Source: Cytospora piceicola
Lineage: Eukaryota; Ascomycota; Sordariomycetes; Diaporthales; Cytosporaceae
DNA length: 64,000 nucleotides
NCBI GenBank assembly: GCA_023375675.1
Contig: JALQBC010000003.1
Location: forward strand, 1,612,001-1,676,000
Direction of reading: 5' to 3'
In this document: positions 21,626 to 33,917 of the stretch, piece by piece
Layout: every line of letters starts with the position of its first letter
Numbering within the stretch: the stretch's first letter is position 1
The notes under the pieces: generated by a model
What the model was told of the DNA's origin: nothing
Seen by the model: only the letters and a program-made list of their open reading frames with translations
Databases searched by the model: none
Translations under genes and position numbers: made by a program

Positions 21626-23687
21626 ATGGCCTCGTTACCTCCGCCAGATCAATACCGTGCACTCGTGAAACGGCTTTCGAGCAGCAACTACCTTTTGAAC
21701 AAGCAACTGCAACATATCTGTCAGGTCAACGGTCTGCGAACTTCAGGAGTCAAAGCCGAATTGCAGAGGCGCATCCTCGACGGTGAGTTCGTCCCACACA
21801 GCTAGTTTCCAAACGGTGGTGTCTTCCACTTCAGCTTCACTCCTAGCTTTGGCTTTTGACCATCCCTGCGTCCCCCTCCCTCGCCCCTCCTTCGGCAGTG
21901 CGCCCGACTGATTGCCATTCCACATCTCGCACGCACTTTGAAGTCGACATGGGGACGCGATCTTCCAAGATGAGAGCTAACTCGGCCGCTCGGACAGCAC
22001 TCGACAAGGCCTACCGCGACGGCGATACTCGTGCTTACCGTGAAATCGAGCAGAGCGTCAACCGCGAGAAGGGCATCTACACCGCACCGAATGATTCCCT
22101 CTCCTCGACTCTCCCCGCCCCTACAAACCACGCGCAACAGGCGGCGGCGGCCAATATGAATAGCTACGGCTATCAGAATGGTTATTCTGACTTTGGAAGT
22201 CAGCGGTCGCAACAGTTTCCTTCACAGGGTACGTCCTCCTCTGGGCCTTGCATGCTTGAACAGCAAGATTGTATACTGAGCGGCCAAGGTTTTACATTTC
22301 GTGGTAGTCCATTCTACCATGTCACCAGCCGAATAGGAAGTGTCCATACGTGTGAAGGTAACGTTCTTTCCGGGCATGTCTCCTAACACGTCTATTAATT
22401 AACAGAGAGCCCAGTCATGCAAAACCACAGGAACTGCGTCAATGTCCAGATCCGAGCCCAAGATAACCAACAACTCGCACAGTGTATCACAGACAAGTCC
22501 ATGAGAGTCATGGTGTTTTGTGCTATGGAGAATACTGGTGTTCAAGACATTGCGTTCCCACATCAGTCTGAACTGAAGGTGAACGGAGGAGATGTCAAGG
22601 CCAACCTGAGAGGCTTGAAGAATAAGCCAGGTTCTACGAGGCCCGTTGACATCACGGATCTGCTCCGGCTCAAGATCCCTAATTACTCCAACACCATCGA
22701 GTTCACCTACGCATTGACGAACAAGGCAGGTTACAAGGTCTCTCAGTCGAACGGTCAAGTCAGGCGAGCCCCTTCCTCGCCCTGCTTGGCGCCCGGCGTC
22801 GAGGTTCCAGAGGCAAAGGCTAACAATCCAGCTACAAAATTCTAGAAATACTACCTTGTCGTGTACATCTGCAAGACGGTACCTGTCGATAACTTGGTAC
22901 AAACCATCTGCGCCAAGAAGATTTCGAAACCCTCAGTCTTGCTCGAACGTGAGTAGTAGTACTATGCTGCACCCGATTTGCTGGCTCGGCTTCTCACACC
23001 TTTTTAGTTACTAGGAAGGCGCATGACGCGGAGATCGAAATGTCCTCCCAGGTCCTTTCTCTGAAGTGTCCTCTCTCGTATATGAGACTAGACACCCCTT
23101 GTCGTGCAACTACTTGCACTCACGTGCAGTGCTTCGACGCATGCTCATACCTTCAACTGCAGCAACAGGGCCCCCAATGGCTGTGCCCTGTCTGCAGCAA
23201 GCCAGCACCGTTTGAGAGGCTTGCGATTGATGAGTAAGACTTGAAATTTGGCTGTATAATATGAGGTGTCTCGCTAACAAGCCCTAGGTACGTCAAGGAT
23301 ATTCTTGACAACACCTCCCGATCTGTGGAAAAGGTTGATATTGAACCTGATGGCCAATGGAAAGCCCATGGTGAAGTCGAGGATGACGTGAAACCGGAGT
23401 CTCATCACGAGGCCTTGGACCTTGATGACGATGACTTGGTCGAGGTCAACTTCGTTGGCAATCGTGGAACCAACACCCCGAATACCCTGGCTCCCACTCC
23501 AAACACTCCGACGCCAGGTGCCGCTACACCTCGCGAAGGCTCCTCCATGCCGAGATCGGCCAACAACAAGCGGTCCCATGCAGAGGTTATCGACCTGACG
23601 CTCTCAGATGAAGACGATCCCCCACAACCTCCCTCCAAGAGATTGCAGTACCGAAATGGCTCGGCATATCCACCATCCTTTGTATGA
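21626..23687 (+). CDS. SUMO E3 ligase of the SIZ/PIAS family (SAP, PINIT, SP-RING)
   Basis: Nuclear SUMO ligase. Seven exons: 21626-21782, 21998-22228, 22289-22357, 22406-22725, 22846-22948, 23008-23233 and 23288-23687, giving 501 residues. A SAP-type helix pair is at about 10-52. The PINIT domain spans about 115-300 (FRGSPFYHVTSRIG, then LRLKIPNYSNTIEFTYALTNK and YYLVVYICKTVPVDNL). The SP-RING is at about 305-360 with LKCPLSYMRLDTPC, CTHVQCFD and WLCPVC. The acidic tail holds a SUMO-interacting motif, VIDLT at 469-473 followed by SDEDD, and a second candidate, LVEV, after DDDD. The first acceptor (21997) was preferred because a CTAAC branch lies 18 nt upstream and it yields RRILDALDKAY. The donor of intron 4 is unusual (see findings). 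Closest to fission yeast Pli1 or yeast Siz1; the exact orthologue is not decided. Confidence 0.88.
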
Positions 23688-26600
23688 TATCCTGACTCCC
23701 GATTCGCGAGATGGAGGATTCTGGATCGAATAGCATGATCACGGAGGCGCGGACGTATTTAGTCTGCATTTACACATTCTTGTTTCCCATTCGTGGTTCA
23801 TCTAGGGCTGGTTGGTTTTTGATCTGGAAGTGACAGGAGGGGTAACTCTGGCATTGCACGGCGTTGGTGGTAGGGAACAATACCAAGTATCAAACTAGCT
23901 GGATTATGCTAGAATTCGACTGCCCGGTTCGGCAGAGGGCTGGATATCTGGACTATGATCCATACGCATAGGGAATCCGCGGCGATTAAGGAGACCAAAC
24001 AGTGTCCTCACGGTTAAGCTGCGGTAATAATTTCCAGTCAATTTGACAGGAACCAAACATTCAACACCACTTGACGTCGCTCACCTCAAATTATGGAATA
24101 GCACGACTGGGTTCCGATGCGATATGACGATGCATGACTTCGTGTTGCATAACCATATTAGCTGCTACCTAGGTATTTCTTGCGGGAGCAGCGCCAGTCA
24201 AATGTCCGTCAGCAAATGACCCGCTTTGTTCCCCTGGCCGGGCAGGACGGCAAAGACATGGGATGGAGAACGGGGGCGTGGGGCACGGACAGCCGGGCAG
24301 GCCACTGCACCCCGGCATAGAAGCCGCAAAGAACTTAAGAAATCTGCAAGGGCAAATTGAATTTGATGCAGGCAAAGCCGATCGGGGACGCCTTTTCGAC
24401 ATGACATGTCGCCGTATCAAGTACAGACGGTATGGCCACCAAGTCAAAACACTCAGTCTTGTGCTGAACACAGCACGGACCAGACTGCACATATATTTAA
24501 CTTGCTTGTGAGGTAACCCGAAATGCAGCTGAAGGACGTGTGCTGGTCAGTGCTACGCAGTCAGCAACAGTGCCCGCTCCGGATCAAACTGGTCATGGCG
24601 GGAACATCGCTGACCACCTTAGCGCATTGATAGTTTCTTGCTCTCCACACCTGAACTGATAGAAGACGGGACACCCGCAGGCACGAAGTTGTCAACGGGT
24701 CTCACCCAACCTTGGAATACGGGAGACACATCATCACACATGCGATCGATCATCTATCCATCTTGAGAGAAAGGTGTTCCCTCGGCAGGTTTCGAGAGGT
24801 ACGTAGATATGATCCCCCAAACGTCTCAATTTTGCAACATCATGGACAGAAAAAGGTGGTGGCGGAAAGATGGCAGGATGAGGCACCACTTGATATCCCC
24901 TGGGCCCGAGCAGGGTTGATGATCATGCCGTAGGTGGGAGACCCAAACACCCGGGTGATGTGATGCGCGATGCGGTGCGGTGCGGATGCGGAAGCGGGAT
25001 GCGTGCGGGATGCGATGAGGGAGGAGCACACAAGCACGCAAGAGCAAATCGGACTGTCAGGCTACCTGGCTACCCGGGTAGCTTACAGGTAAGCAAGTCA
25101 TCGAGGGACAGGATTTCAAATCATGTCAAATCAAGAGATACCGTAATGTCGGCGACACCTCACTTACAAATGGGTGGGATTGGGATTGGGATTGGCACAA
25201 GATTAGCAACCTAAGGAGCTGCAAGACGAACTTCCAGGCTTGCAGGCGGCTTCTTTTGATGAACCAGTGGGCCGGCCGAAGGACATGGACGTATCGCCTG
25301 GATCGCTGCTCACCAAGTCAAATTTAGCCCCCGGGTCACGGGTGAAAGTGGGGGTGGGGACGGGGAAGAGCGTTAGCAATTTCAAGCCCGGCCGAAGTCT
25401 CAAACAGGCGAGAAATAGTGGATGGAGTACCTGCGCCCTGGCCACCACTGTTGGGTTGCGCCTCCAAATCAAACCCGTGGGCCGTCCAATGTTCCCTGCA
25501 TCAAATGGATGCAAGCTTCACCAAGTGCTGAGACCACAATTTTTTTCCCTGAAATGCACGACTGCACAGTAAGATCTTCATTAAATGCATTCGTGCCTGG
25601 ACTATACATGGTATTCGATATTCGTTGCGCATCCACGATCTTGTCAAAAGTAAAGGCATCCTCACGTTCATCCCTCACAAACCTCAAACCCCCCTCTCGG
25701 AGCACTAAATACCATCTATGTACTTAGGTATACGCGTGTGTAAATTGAGACCGAACTCGTAGGTGGACGCCAATCACGTATCAATTAATTGGCCAAGCTT
25801 GGAACCCGGCTGCAGAGTGGGCCCCCTTGGCCTTCCACTCCGGCCGGGCCTTTCGGCAAAGCAGCTGAGTTGAGAAAGACAATTCTGGGCACCTGGGGCA
25901 TTGGCTGGAGTCGCAATCTTCTTGTTGCTAAAGCTTCTCCTGCCCTGTGCAACGGTCAAAACCCAAGCCCAATCTCGGCCGTCTTCGTCCAGCAGCGAAG
26001 CCGCTAGCGGCCACCAAGCCCAGCAGCCCACAAAGCCTGAGTGAGCTGCGCTGTTACTGGCGTGCCTGGTTGTGCCTGGCCGCAAGTGCCCACTGTCCAG
26101 CAGCAAGCACCACTTTTTATTGTTAGGAGCAGCTGGGTCAGGACACAGAGGGGAAGGGACCCCTCCCCGGCTCAGCAAATCAGCATAACTCCCGAGGTCT
26201 ATACTGTGTAATTTGGATTTCCCCTGTCTGCCCCTGTCCGCCCTGAAAATCCAATCAACTCTGGCACAGGAACAAAGCAGCCCATGGAAAGTCAAGGCAA
26301 AGCAAGGAAAAGGGCAAAGCAATATGTGCGTGCAGTGCAAAGCCAAGCAAAGAGCAACTTCAACTCAGGTCACTTCTCCTTCACTTGCCACACCCAACGT
26401 TGCCTATCTATCTGTCTGACTGTCCGTATCTCCGACTTTCATATTGGATCTGTATAAACTTCTTTTTCCCAGTTTGGGTTTTCCTACATAGCTGGTACCG
26501 AAAAAGCAAGTGGTGTATTCCCGTTTCTGTGGGTGCTCCCCCCCCCCCCTTTAGTGCCTCTATGCTATCTTGTCCCTCTTTGTTTCCCCATTTCTCTCTC

Positions 26601-27283
26601 CAATTTCCCAATTTCCAACCGCTCGTTCCCAGCTACTGCTACTACCGCTCCGGCCCGTGTGTTCCTTCCAATACAAATCCCACTACTCGTCGAGACACCT
26701 GTTTCCTTCTCCAGGGTTGCCTCTCCATTGCCACAATCGACTGGACATCTAGAAGAATTACTCAAGACTTAAAACTTGAGTCTCAAAACAGAGGAACCTC
26801 CATTTCGGACAAGTATCCAAGTTCTTGTATCGTCACCGGGGTCGAAGCGCTGCAGCAAATTGAGACCGTCTCCCACCACTCTCAGGCCTCTCCACTCTTC
26901 AGCCATCGCCAGCAGCGATAATACCTCCTTCCTAAGGGGCCCAGCTAGCCTAATCTGACTGGTCCGCTCTGCCCAGGTGCCTTCGGTAGCGGTCTGACCC
27001 CTGGAATTGGTACTGTGGTAGCTACCACTCGGTTTGGTTGCTTGCGCATTTTCAATTCTCCCACAACATCCCAGCTTGACCCCATTCAATCCGAATCGGC
27101 CACCTTCTCCATCCTCATTTTGATTGACAAGCCAACAACAATCCTTAATCGAGAGACCTCAACGGCCGCCCTCTCTCCCTGCTCTCCATCCCATCGCCTC
27201 CACGGTCATCGACTATCGCATCCCATCACAACACCTCTATCCATCCATTGGCCGCACTCCGTCTCTGCGGCTAAGCGACGGCA
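23688..27283. other. Gene-poor spacer upstream of the G-beta gene
   Basis: About 3.6 kb with no supported gene. It holds a TACCTAGGTA palindrome (24166-24175), a degenerate GATGCG repeat (24958-25018), a four-tract G-run motif (25172-25190) and pyrimidine-rich sequence with a C12 run (26538-26549) that probably belongs to the promoter or long 5' leader of the G-beta gene. The 190-codon minus-strand frame at 25774-26346 has no domain-like features. Confidence 0.5.
24958..25018. repeat. Degenerate GATGCG/GTGCGG simple repeat
   Basis: A run of GATGCG-type hexamers and variants (GATGCGCGATGCGGTGCGG and so on) covers about 60 bp. It is a simple-sequence tract, seen directly, with no evident function. 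Confidence 0.7.
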
Positions 27284-28658
27284 ATGGCTTCGAACGATGC
27301 GTCTCCCGAGGCGATGCAGGCGCGGATTCAACAAGCGCGTCGCGAGGCCGAAACTCTGAAGGACCGCATCAAGAGGAAGAAGGATGAACTCGCCGACACT
27401 ACTCGTAAGAACTCCCGCGCCTCCCGCCATCCATCTCAATTGAAACAAGGCGTTGTTGCAATTGGAGTCACAGTGCCCTACTCTTGCTGACATGATCATC
27501 TTTCCGTACAGTCCGCATCGTTTCACAGCAAGCACACGAAGCGGTTCCCAAGAACCAGCTGATGAAGACGAAACGAACACTAAAGGGACACTTGGCCAAG
27601 ATCTATGCTATGCACTGGTCCACCGACAGGAGACACCTGGTATCCGCATCGCAGGATGGCAAACTGATTATCTGGGACGCATACACCACCAACAAGGTCC
27701 ACGCCATCCCCCTGAGGTCCTCATGGGTCATGACCTGTGCCTACGCTCCCAGCGGTAACTATGTTGCTTGCGGTGGTCTTGACAACATTTGCTCCATCTA
27801 CAACCTCAACCAGAACCGGGATGGCCCTACCCGGGTAGCACGCGAACTGTCCGGCCATGCTGGCTACCTATCCTGCTGCCGTTTCATCAACGACCGAAGT
27901 ATTCTGACCTCTTCCGGCGACATGACCTGTATGAAGTGGGATATCGAGACCGGCACGAAGCAAATCGAGTTTGCTGATCACCTGGGCGACGTGATGAGCA
28001 TCAGCCTCAACCCAACAAATCAAAACACTTTCATATCCGGTGCTTGCGACGCTTTCGCCAAGCTCTGGGACATCCGAGCTGGCAAGGCTGTGCAGACTTT
28101 TGCGGGTCACGAGTCCGACATCAACGCCATCCAATTCTTCCCCGACGGTCACTCCTTTGTCACCGGCTCCGACGATGCAACCTGCCGTCTTTTCGACATC
28201 CGTGCCGATCGGGAGCTCAATGTCTACGGCGTAAGTGAACAAGGAAATGAGGAAATGGATCCCACACACTTCTAGTTACTGACGAGGCATATACAGTCCG
28301 AATCCATTCTCTGCGGCATCACGTCCGTTGCCACGTCCGTCTCCGGCCGTCTCCTCTTTGCAGGATACGACGACTTCGAGTGCAAGGTACGTTTGGCTGT
28401 TTTACCTTGGCAGCTTTCGATGAAAACTAACGTCTCCTAGGTTTGGGATGTGACCAGAGGCGAGAAGGTCGGCTCTCTCGTGGGCCACGAGAACCGCGTC
28501 AGCTGCTTGGGCGTCAGCAACGACGGAATAAGTTTGTGCACGGGTTCCTGGGATTCACTGGTACGTCCTCTGGTGCTTTTTAGCCCTTGTCGTTGGCCGA
28601 GCAAGGGGGTACGAACCCGTACTAACCATCTACATAGCTCAAAATCTGGGCCTACTAG
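27284..28658 (+). CDS. gnb1: Heterotrimeric G protein beta subunit (seven WD40 repeats)
   Basis: Partner of G-gamma in receptor signalling at the plasma membrane; in filamentous ascomycetes this subunit affects growth, conidiation and virulence. Five exons, 27284-27404, 27512-28230, 28297-28386, 28441-28560 and 28638-28658, give 356 residues. The last exon codes only LKIWAY. The N-terminal coiled coil ([20 protein letters not shown]) is the G-gamma contact helix. Seven WD repeats follow, starting at [13 protein letters not shown], with diagnostic blocks [50 protein letters not shown] and TGSWDSLLKIW. Length and intron layout are typical for the fungal subunit. All introns are GT-AG. A phosducin-like gene lies 5.3 kb downstream. 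Confidence 0.97.
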
Positions 28659-29878
28659 AACACGACAGCTTCATGACTACACGACTGTCCTCTGGGTACA
28701 AACCGATTTACGCCGCTTTGCGTTCTCGCTTGCTTTAATGGCTCTCTTAATTCACATGTGTACGCATTTTAATTCGAACGCGATGCCGGCGCATAAAGGA
28801 CGAAGTCACGAACTTTCCCGATCTTAAACCTCCCGAGCCAGAGAAACTCGACCACAGTCCAGCGATAGTGACCTGGATGTGTCGACTATCACTGGATTTC
28901 TTCACGCCGACGGCCGATTGCCGAATTCTTAATGGATCGTTCTTCAACTGCAACACGTTCCTACCCTACTTCTCGACGACCGTACTTTATCGTCGAAATT
29001 CCTTCTTCCTGTCCTTCGGTCCGCGGTCCGAAATACCCAGCGCAGTTTTCACCAGCTATGAACTGCCCGGCTACGGAATCCCAGAGGCGCAAGAGGAATC
29101 CTCGGTGGTTTCGGATAAAAAATGAGAGGCATTCACTTCAATTTCAAGCGGAACCCACAAGCCGTACACCTTGAAGCTGCTGGCTCTACCACCAAGCTGA
29201 CGAGATTGATACAACCTCGTTTCTCAGGTCCCCGCCAGAAAAGTTACAGCTAGCAAAGGCTTCATGCGGCTCAAATGATATTCTCGTTTGTATCTGGTGC
29301 GCGAGCTCAGGATTGGTCCATGTTCCAACGGGTGGGGGGGCTACCGGTAGTGGTGGCTGGGCTGATTTCTCTACCTATGTCGATATTGCAAAAGCTCTGG
29401 GAACGCAGAGGATTGTGTCGGAGTCATATGTTTCCCTTGTTATGTATGTGCCTTATAGGATGCGTGCGTTCGTCTCTGGAAAGAACCAACTCTTGGAGAT
29501 GGGGTTATGGCATGTCTCCTATTTCCTCCTTTTTTTTTCTTTTTTTCGTTTGAGCCTCCGGCCAGTTCCTTGTTTTCTTCCCTTTCCTATCTTGGCTGTA
29601 GATATGGGAAGGAGGAGGGAGGGGGAAGGGGGGAAACTGATAATGTGACGCCGGGGCTGGAGGGGGGAGGTTTCGGAAGGAGACGTAAAGTGTGGGAGAG
29701 GGTGGAGAGTTTTGCGGTGCTGGCGGAGCGACGCCACTAGAGATACCTCAACCATAGCCTGTTCAACTGCTTTTTGTACTATAAACTGACATGTTGTGTT
29801 CATATGTTCAACTGCCAGTATCCCTTGTGCGCGTAAGAATGGAAAGCTATCAAGCTCGCTAGATGGAGAAGATAGATA

Positions 29879-29915
<37 letters not shown>

Positions 29916-32900
29916 CTCGCCGTCCGGTGGGTCATATGATAAAAGTGTCTACCTAGGTATCCGGCACATCCTTTACTTGGCGCTTTCGGTTGAAGGCAGC
30001 ATATGGATGGCTAGTGACTTATATCTGGCATCCAGAGTTTGAAATAATATTTTATTACCAAAACCAAGTTTTGAGTGCTAGCAATATAACAGTGTTCTTC
30101 TCTCCTCCCTTTTACCATGTCAAGATTTGTGGGAAGTCGAACCTCCTTGCTCATCCGACTACCTAGGTACTTACACCCTATTAAAAAAAATACTCTTCGA
30201 GATGCAGATGTTCACCGGCCACGACTATGGTCAATGGAGGAGTTCCGAGGTCCAAGCCTTAATTTTCTTGAAAATGACATTTTGCTGGAATACCTGCGAT
30301 TGTTCTACCTGTGATTTCTTCGTGCGGCCATCTGACCAGAGAGATTTTCTATAGCCATGATGGACCATGCAGTGAACAATACTATATTTAGCTCTTGGAG
30401 ACAGGACATATCGTTGATAGGATAACTGTCCGTACTAGTACATTTAAGTGCCGGCATGATTCTCCATGTCTTCCCTCGTCCGGCCGAGGGTCGAATTTAC
30501 TTCCTGATCACCTGCCTCTCAGCCGGTGATGCCGCAATTTTTCAGGGCCCTTCGGAGGAACTAGCCACAATGCAGAGGTAGTTCTGCGTAACCTTGGTGA
30601 GTGATACTATTCTGCACACATGACACTGGCCACATCTCCAGGCTGCGCTTTCAGGGCAGGAGGATGGCCGGGCGGGCAGGCGGCTAGGCGCAGAGCTCGA
30701 TGTGCTACTGCAATACCCGAGAGCTTCCTTCCTACCACTACCTATCCCGTAGTAGCCAGCGAGACTCCCACATTGTATTGGGCAGCCCGAGACATCATGT
30801 CTGAAACGCTGCCATCATCTGCCTGGCACCGTTTGCATCGTTTAGCATGCGGCCCAAGCCGAGTTGACGATATTCGTGGTCTAGACAGCTCCTTGTCAGT
30901 CATTCAAGGTCCCTACCTTCCTTTCTAAGTCTTTCTCTCCCGTGGTGGGGTAAAGAGAGAATGGACAGCTCGCGCATGAGCTCGGTTGAGTCACCGCAGA
31001 CATGCAAACAAGGTCTCATGGCGGCCGGGACGGAAAGGAAGTTTAACAACAGGAAGCTATATCGCACAATTCCGTTGCGTCCACACGCCAACCACTTTGG
31101 TGAGCACTGGGGGTAAGGCAGATTCTGGGGTACTTGCTTATAATAGAAAACGGGTAATACGGTTTGGGGGTTGAAGCAGAGCCTGCCTGTAATAAGCTAG
31201 ATACGTAGCTCCAAGGCCATGCTGTGCAGGTTTGATGTACGACAGATAGTGGTGCTGTGGCAGGGCTGGGACACACCCACGCACGCACATATAGAGAAGG
31301 TGAGGAGGCAACAACTCGCTCGGGTACAGCGAGGGCATGGAGCCGAGAAGGCCTCAGGATCGCCAACGCACACACAACATCGAAGAGTTTTCGCGGTCAT
31401 GGGCAGACAGCTTCCAACAAGTTCATCAGTCTTGATGCCGGTGTTTGCCCGATGTTTATGGATGAACCTTCGTCCTCTTCATCTTTGGTGTTCTTCATTT
31501 GAATTCGAAGACAGAAAGGCCCCTTGCCTATACTTAGGCCGTCGGGATCAGGTTGACATCACCCATGGGCTTTCTCGGAGCCGAAGTGGATATTCCGGCA
31601 TCTCATGTTTGCAGTGGGCAGGCTGAAGCCTCGCGTTTGTCTATGTCCGTAAGCTTCCCTTCGAAAACCTTAAGTGTTGGCGGCCTAGAGCCAGGCTCCT
31701 TGCGTTTATCAGTGGGTTGTTGAGCACAGCCGGAATAGAGAAGCACTAAGTTTCTTCCGCTTTTGTGCCTACCGAGAGCCCAATGTATTGAAGGCGACAC
31801 AAGATACCTAAGTAGACATTGAACCGAACCAATCTGTCTCGCCTCCACTTGGAACGAGACTTTGAAGAGGATCAGTAACCTTAACTTCCGCTATTTGCTG
31901 TGCATAAAGCTGTGGTCGCCCAGATGGTCAGGCTCTGTAACCAACAACATCGGCATCCCCGGTCTCATATAGAGGAAGATATGCCCAGGCAAGAATCGAA
32001 AATACTGAAACAGGCTCAAGGTACCAGTGTAATGTAGTAACCAGGCCCATGATACAACCTTCCATTGCCGGTGTATGTGTCCACTGACACTGGGTAGCAC
32101 TGCTTGGATGTCGCGCATCGGGCCACGATGGAGCGGGCGTTTTTCTTTGGCAGCTACACAGCCTTGAACGCGGGGGTTGCCGTTGCACACCCGCAACTGT
32201 TGGTGCCAAGTCCTTATTCTCCGGGGTCTGGGGCCGTTCTGGTTATTGCAAGCTAAGTTGAGAGCTCGACATTCGAGGCCGCAAGAGTCAAGACTGTGTC
32301 CGACAGGATCCGTCATCCGTCCGGCGGTGCCCCCCTCCCCCCCATCGGTCCCGAGCCAACAAGTGTAAAGATCCAGGATCAAGTTAGGATCCGGATGAGG
32401 TCGAGGGCGTCATAGGAGATATGCACCTGCGCAAAAGAGGACTGATCATCAATCACCTGCTGCCTCGAGTCACTGAGGTTCCTTTGCGAGGTTTAGTGGT
32501 CCGCCAGAGATATACTGACAATGCAGGGATTCTGAGTATAAGTGCTTAGGTACACAGTATCTACTGTGGTACACGCATGGATAAGAATCTTCTATTTTTG
32601 TTGAATGGGGTTTCTTCTCCTTCTTCTGTCTGGCGTTACCGGGCTTTGGTGTCGCAGGAAGAGGATCAGCCGCGATGCGCACGTTCCATCAAGGCAGGGA
32701 GAGTGAACCCCTGTTCGTGTCTCCAGGCAAGGCTAATATGCTTAGGTACCAAATGCATCCATGTCGGCCACGCGATCTTGTTGGCTGCTACGCCGCTATG
32801 ACACTTGATCACCAAAGCCCCTTTTTTTAACTCATGTCGACAGGTTTTGGCTTCTTGAGCTTTCCACTCCTTCGCCTTACGAACGGTGTTATTGTTCGGA

Positions 32901-33917
32901 GGATCAATCCGCATCTTGGTTCCCTGCTCCTTCCTGCCTCGACTTCCTTGCAACAACTGTACGATAAAACATCTGCATATACACCAGTCCACCGTAGCCT
33001 GCCTGAGTACTTACCTAGGTAGGTACTGAACTCAAACCTGTCGTCAAGGTCCCTGCTTGCCCAGACACACCAAGAACATCACTCCCGCGGTGCACACGGA
33101 ATACAGTATAGTACATACATCTTGTGGTCCCCGAGAATAGGAACCTAAAAGGAACCTAGATATTACAGGTACGTGCATCCTCCACATGAATCCCGTGATG
33201 ATGGCGGCTTATGCACCCAAAAACGGGCGTAGACGCGTTGTCACCGCTCATGCGCCACATCCCTCCTTCCTATGCTGAAACGCACGACGCAGCCAGGGGG
33301 CAGCGATCATCTCATATACACTCAGCCTAGCGCTTTGCCGCTTCTCGAAGCCCTCAATTCTCCGCACAAGACGCACACACTGCAATACTCACCCGACAAG
33401 CACTGACAAGGCTACTGCAGCAGAGCAGCCAACAATACGACAACCCCCGATCCCGACCACGACCCCGACGGCTTGGCCGACTACTGTACTGTGCCGTAAC
33501 AGTCCCGAAGCATCACACCCTACCTACATACAAGCCCAGGCTTGGCCATCTGATGCAAAGGAGATCAACATACCCTGCAACGACACGAGCACCACTTCCA
33601 GCCCACCCCATTCACTAACCAGGTTACACGTCCTGATTCGGAGCCTGACGCCGTGCTTACCGCTCGACCAAACCAGAAACGTGGGTTATCATTTGCGATT
33701 TCGATCCGTTTCCGCTCCCGCTGCCCTTACCCAAAACTGCTGCTCCTGGGCCATCCTGACTGGAAACTGAGCCCTGCGAACCCCCCCTGTCGGGACTCGC
33801 CACTTCTGTCATTGTAACGAGATCTTGGTGCTTTGCTTTATCCTCTGTCCTGTCTATTTATACTTAAGCTCAGCCTACCGCACACTCAACGACTGCCTTT
33901 GCTTCCTCTTGCCCAAT
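28659..33917. other. Long gene-free spacer between G-beta and the phosducin-like gene
   Basis: About 5.3 kb without a supportable protein gene on either strand. The frames present are short, overlap each other and lack coding bias. The region has three TACCTAGGTA palindromes (29950, 30160 and 33012), an AT dinucleotide run (29883-29909) and purine/pyrimidine tracts near 29517-29640. A noncoding transcript or a long 5' leader of the downstream gene cannot be excluded. Confidence 0.5.
29883..29909. repeat. AT dinucleotide microsatellite
   Basis: An uninterrupted run of about 13 AT units, read directly. It sits in the spacer downstream of the G-beta gene. Confidence 0.9.

Noticed and set aside
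25774..26346. Minus-strand frame of 190 codons upstream of the G-beta gene
   Set aside because: No domain, no third-position bias, and composition like the surrounding noncoding DNA.
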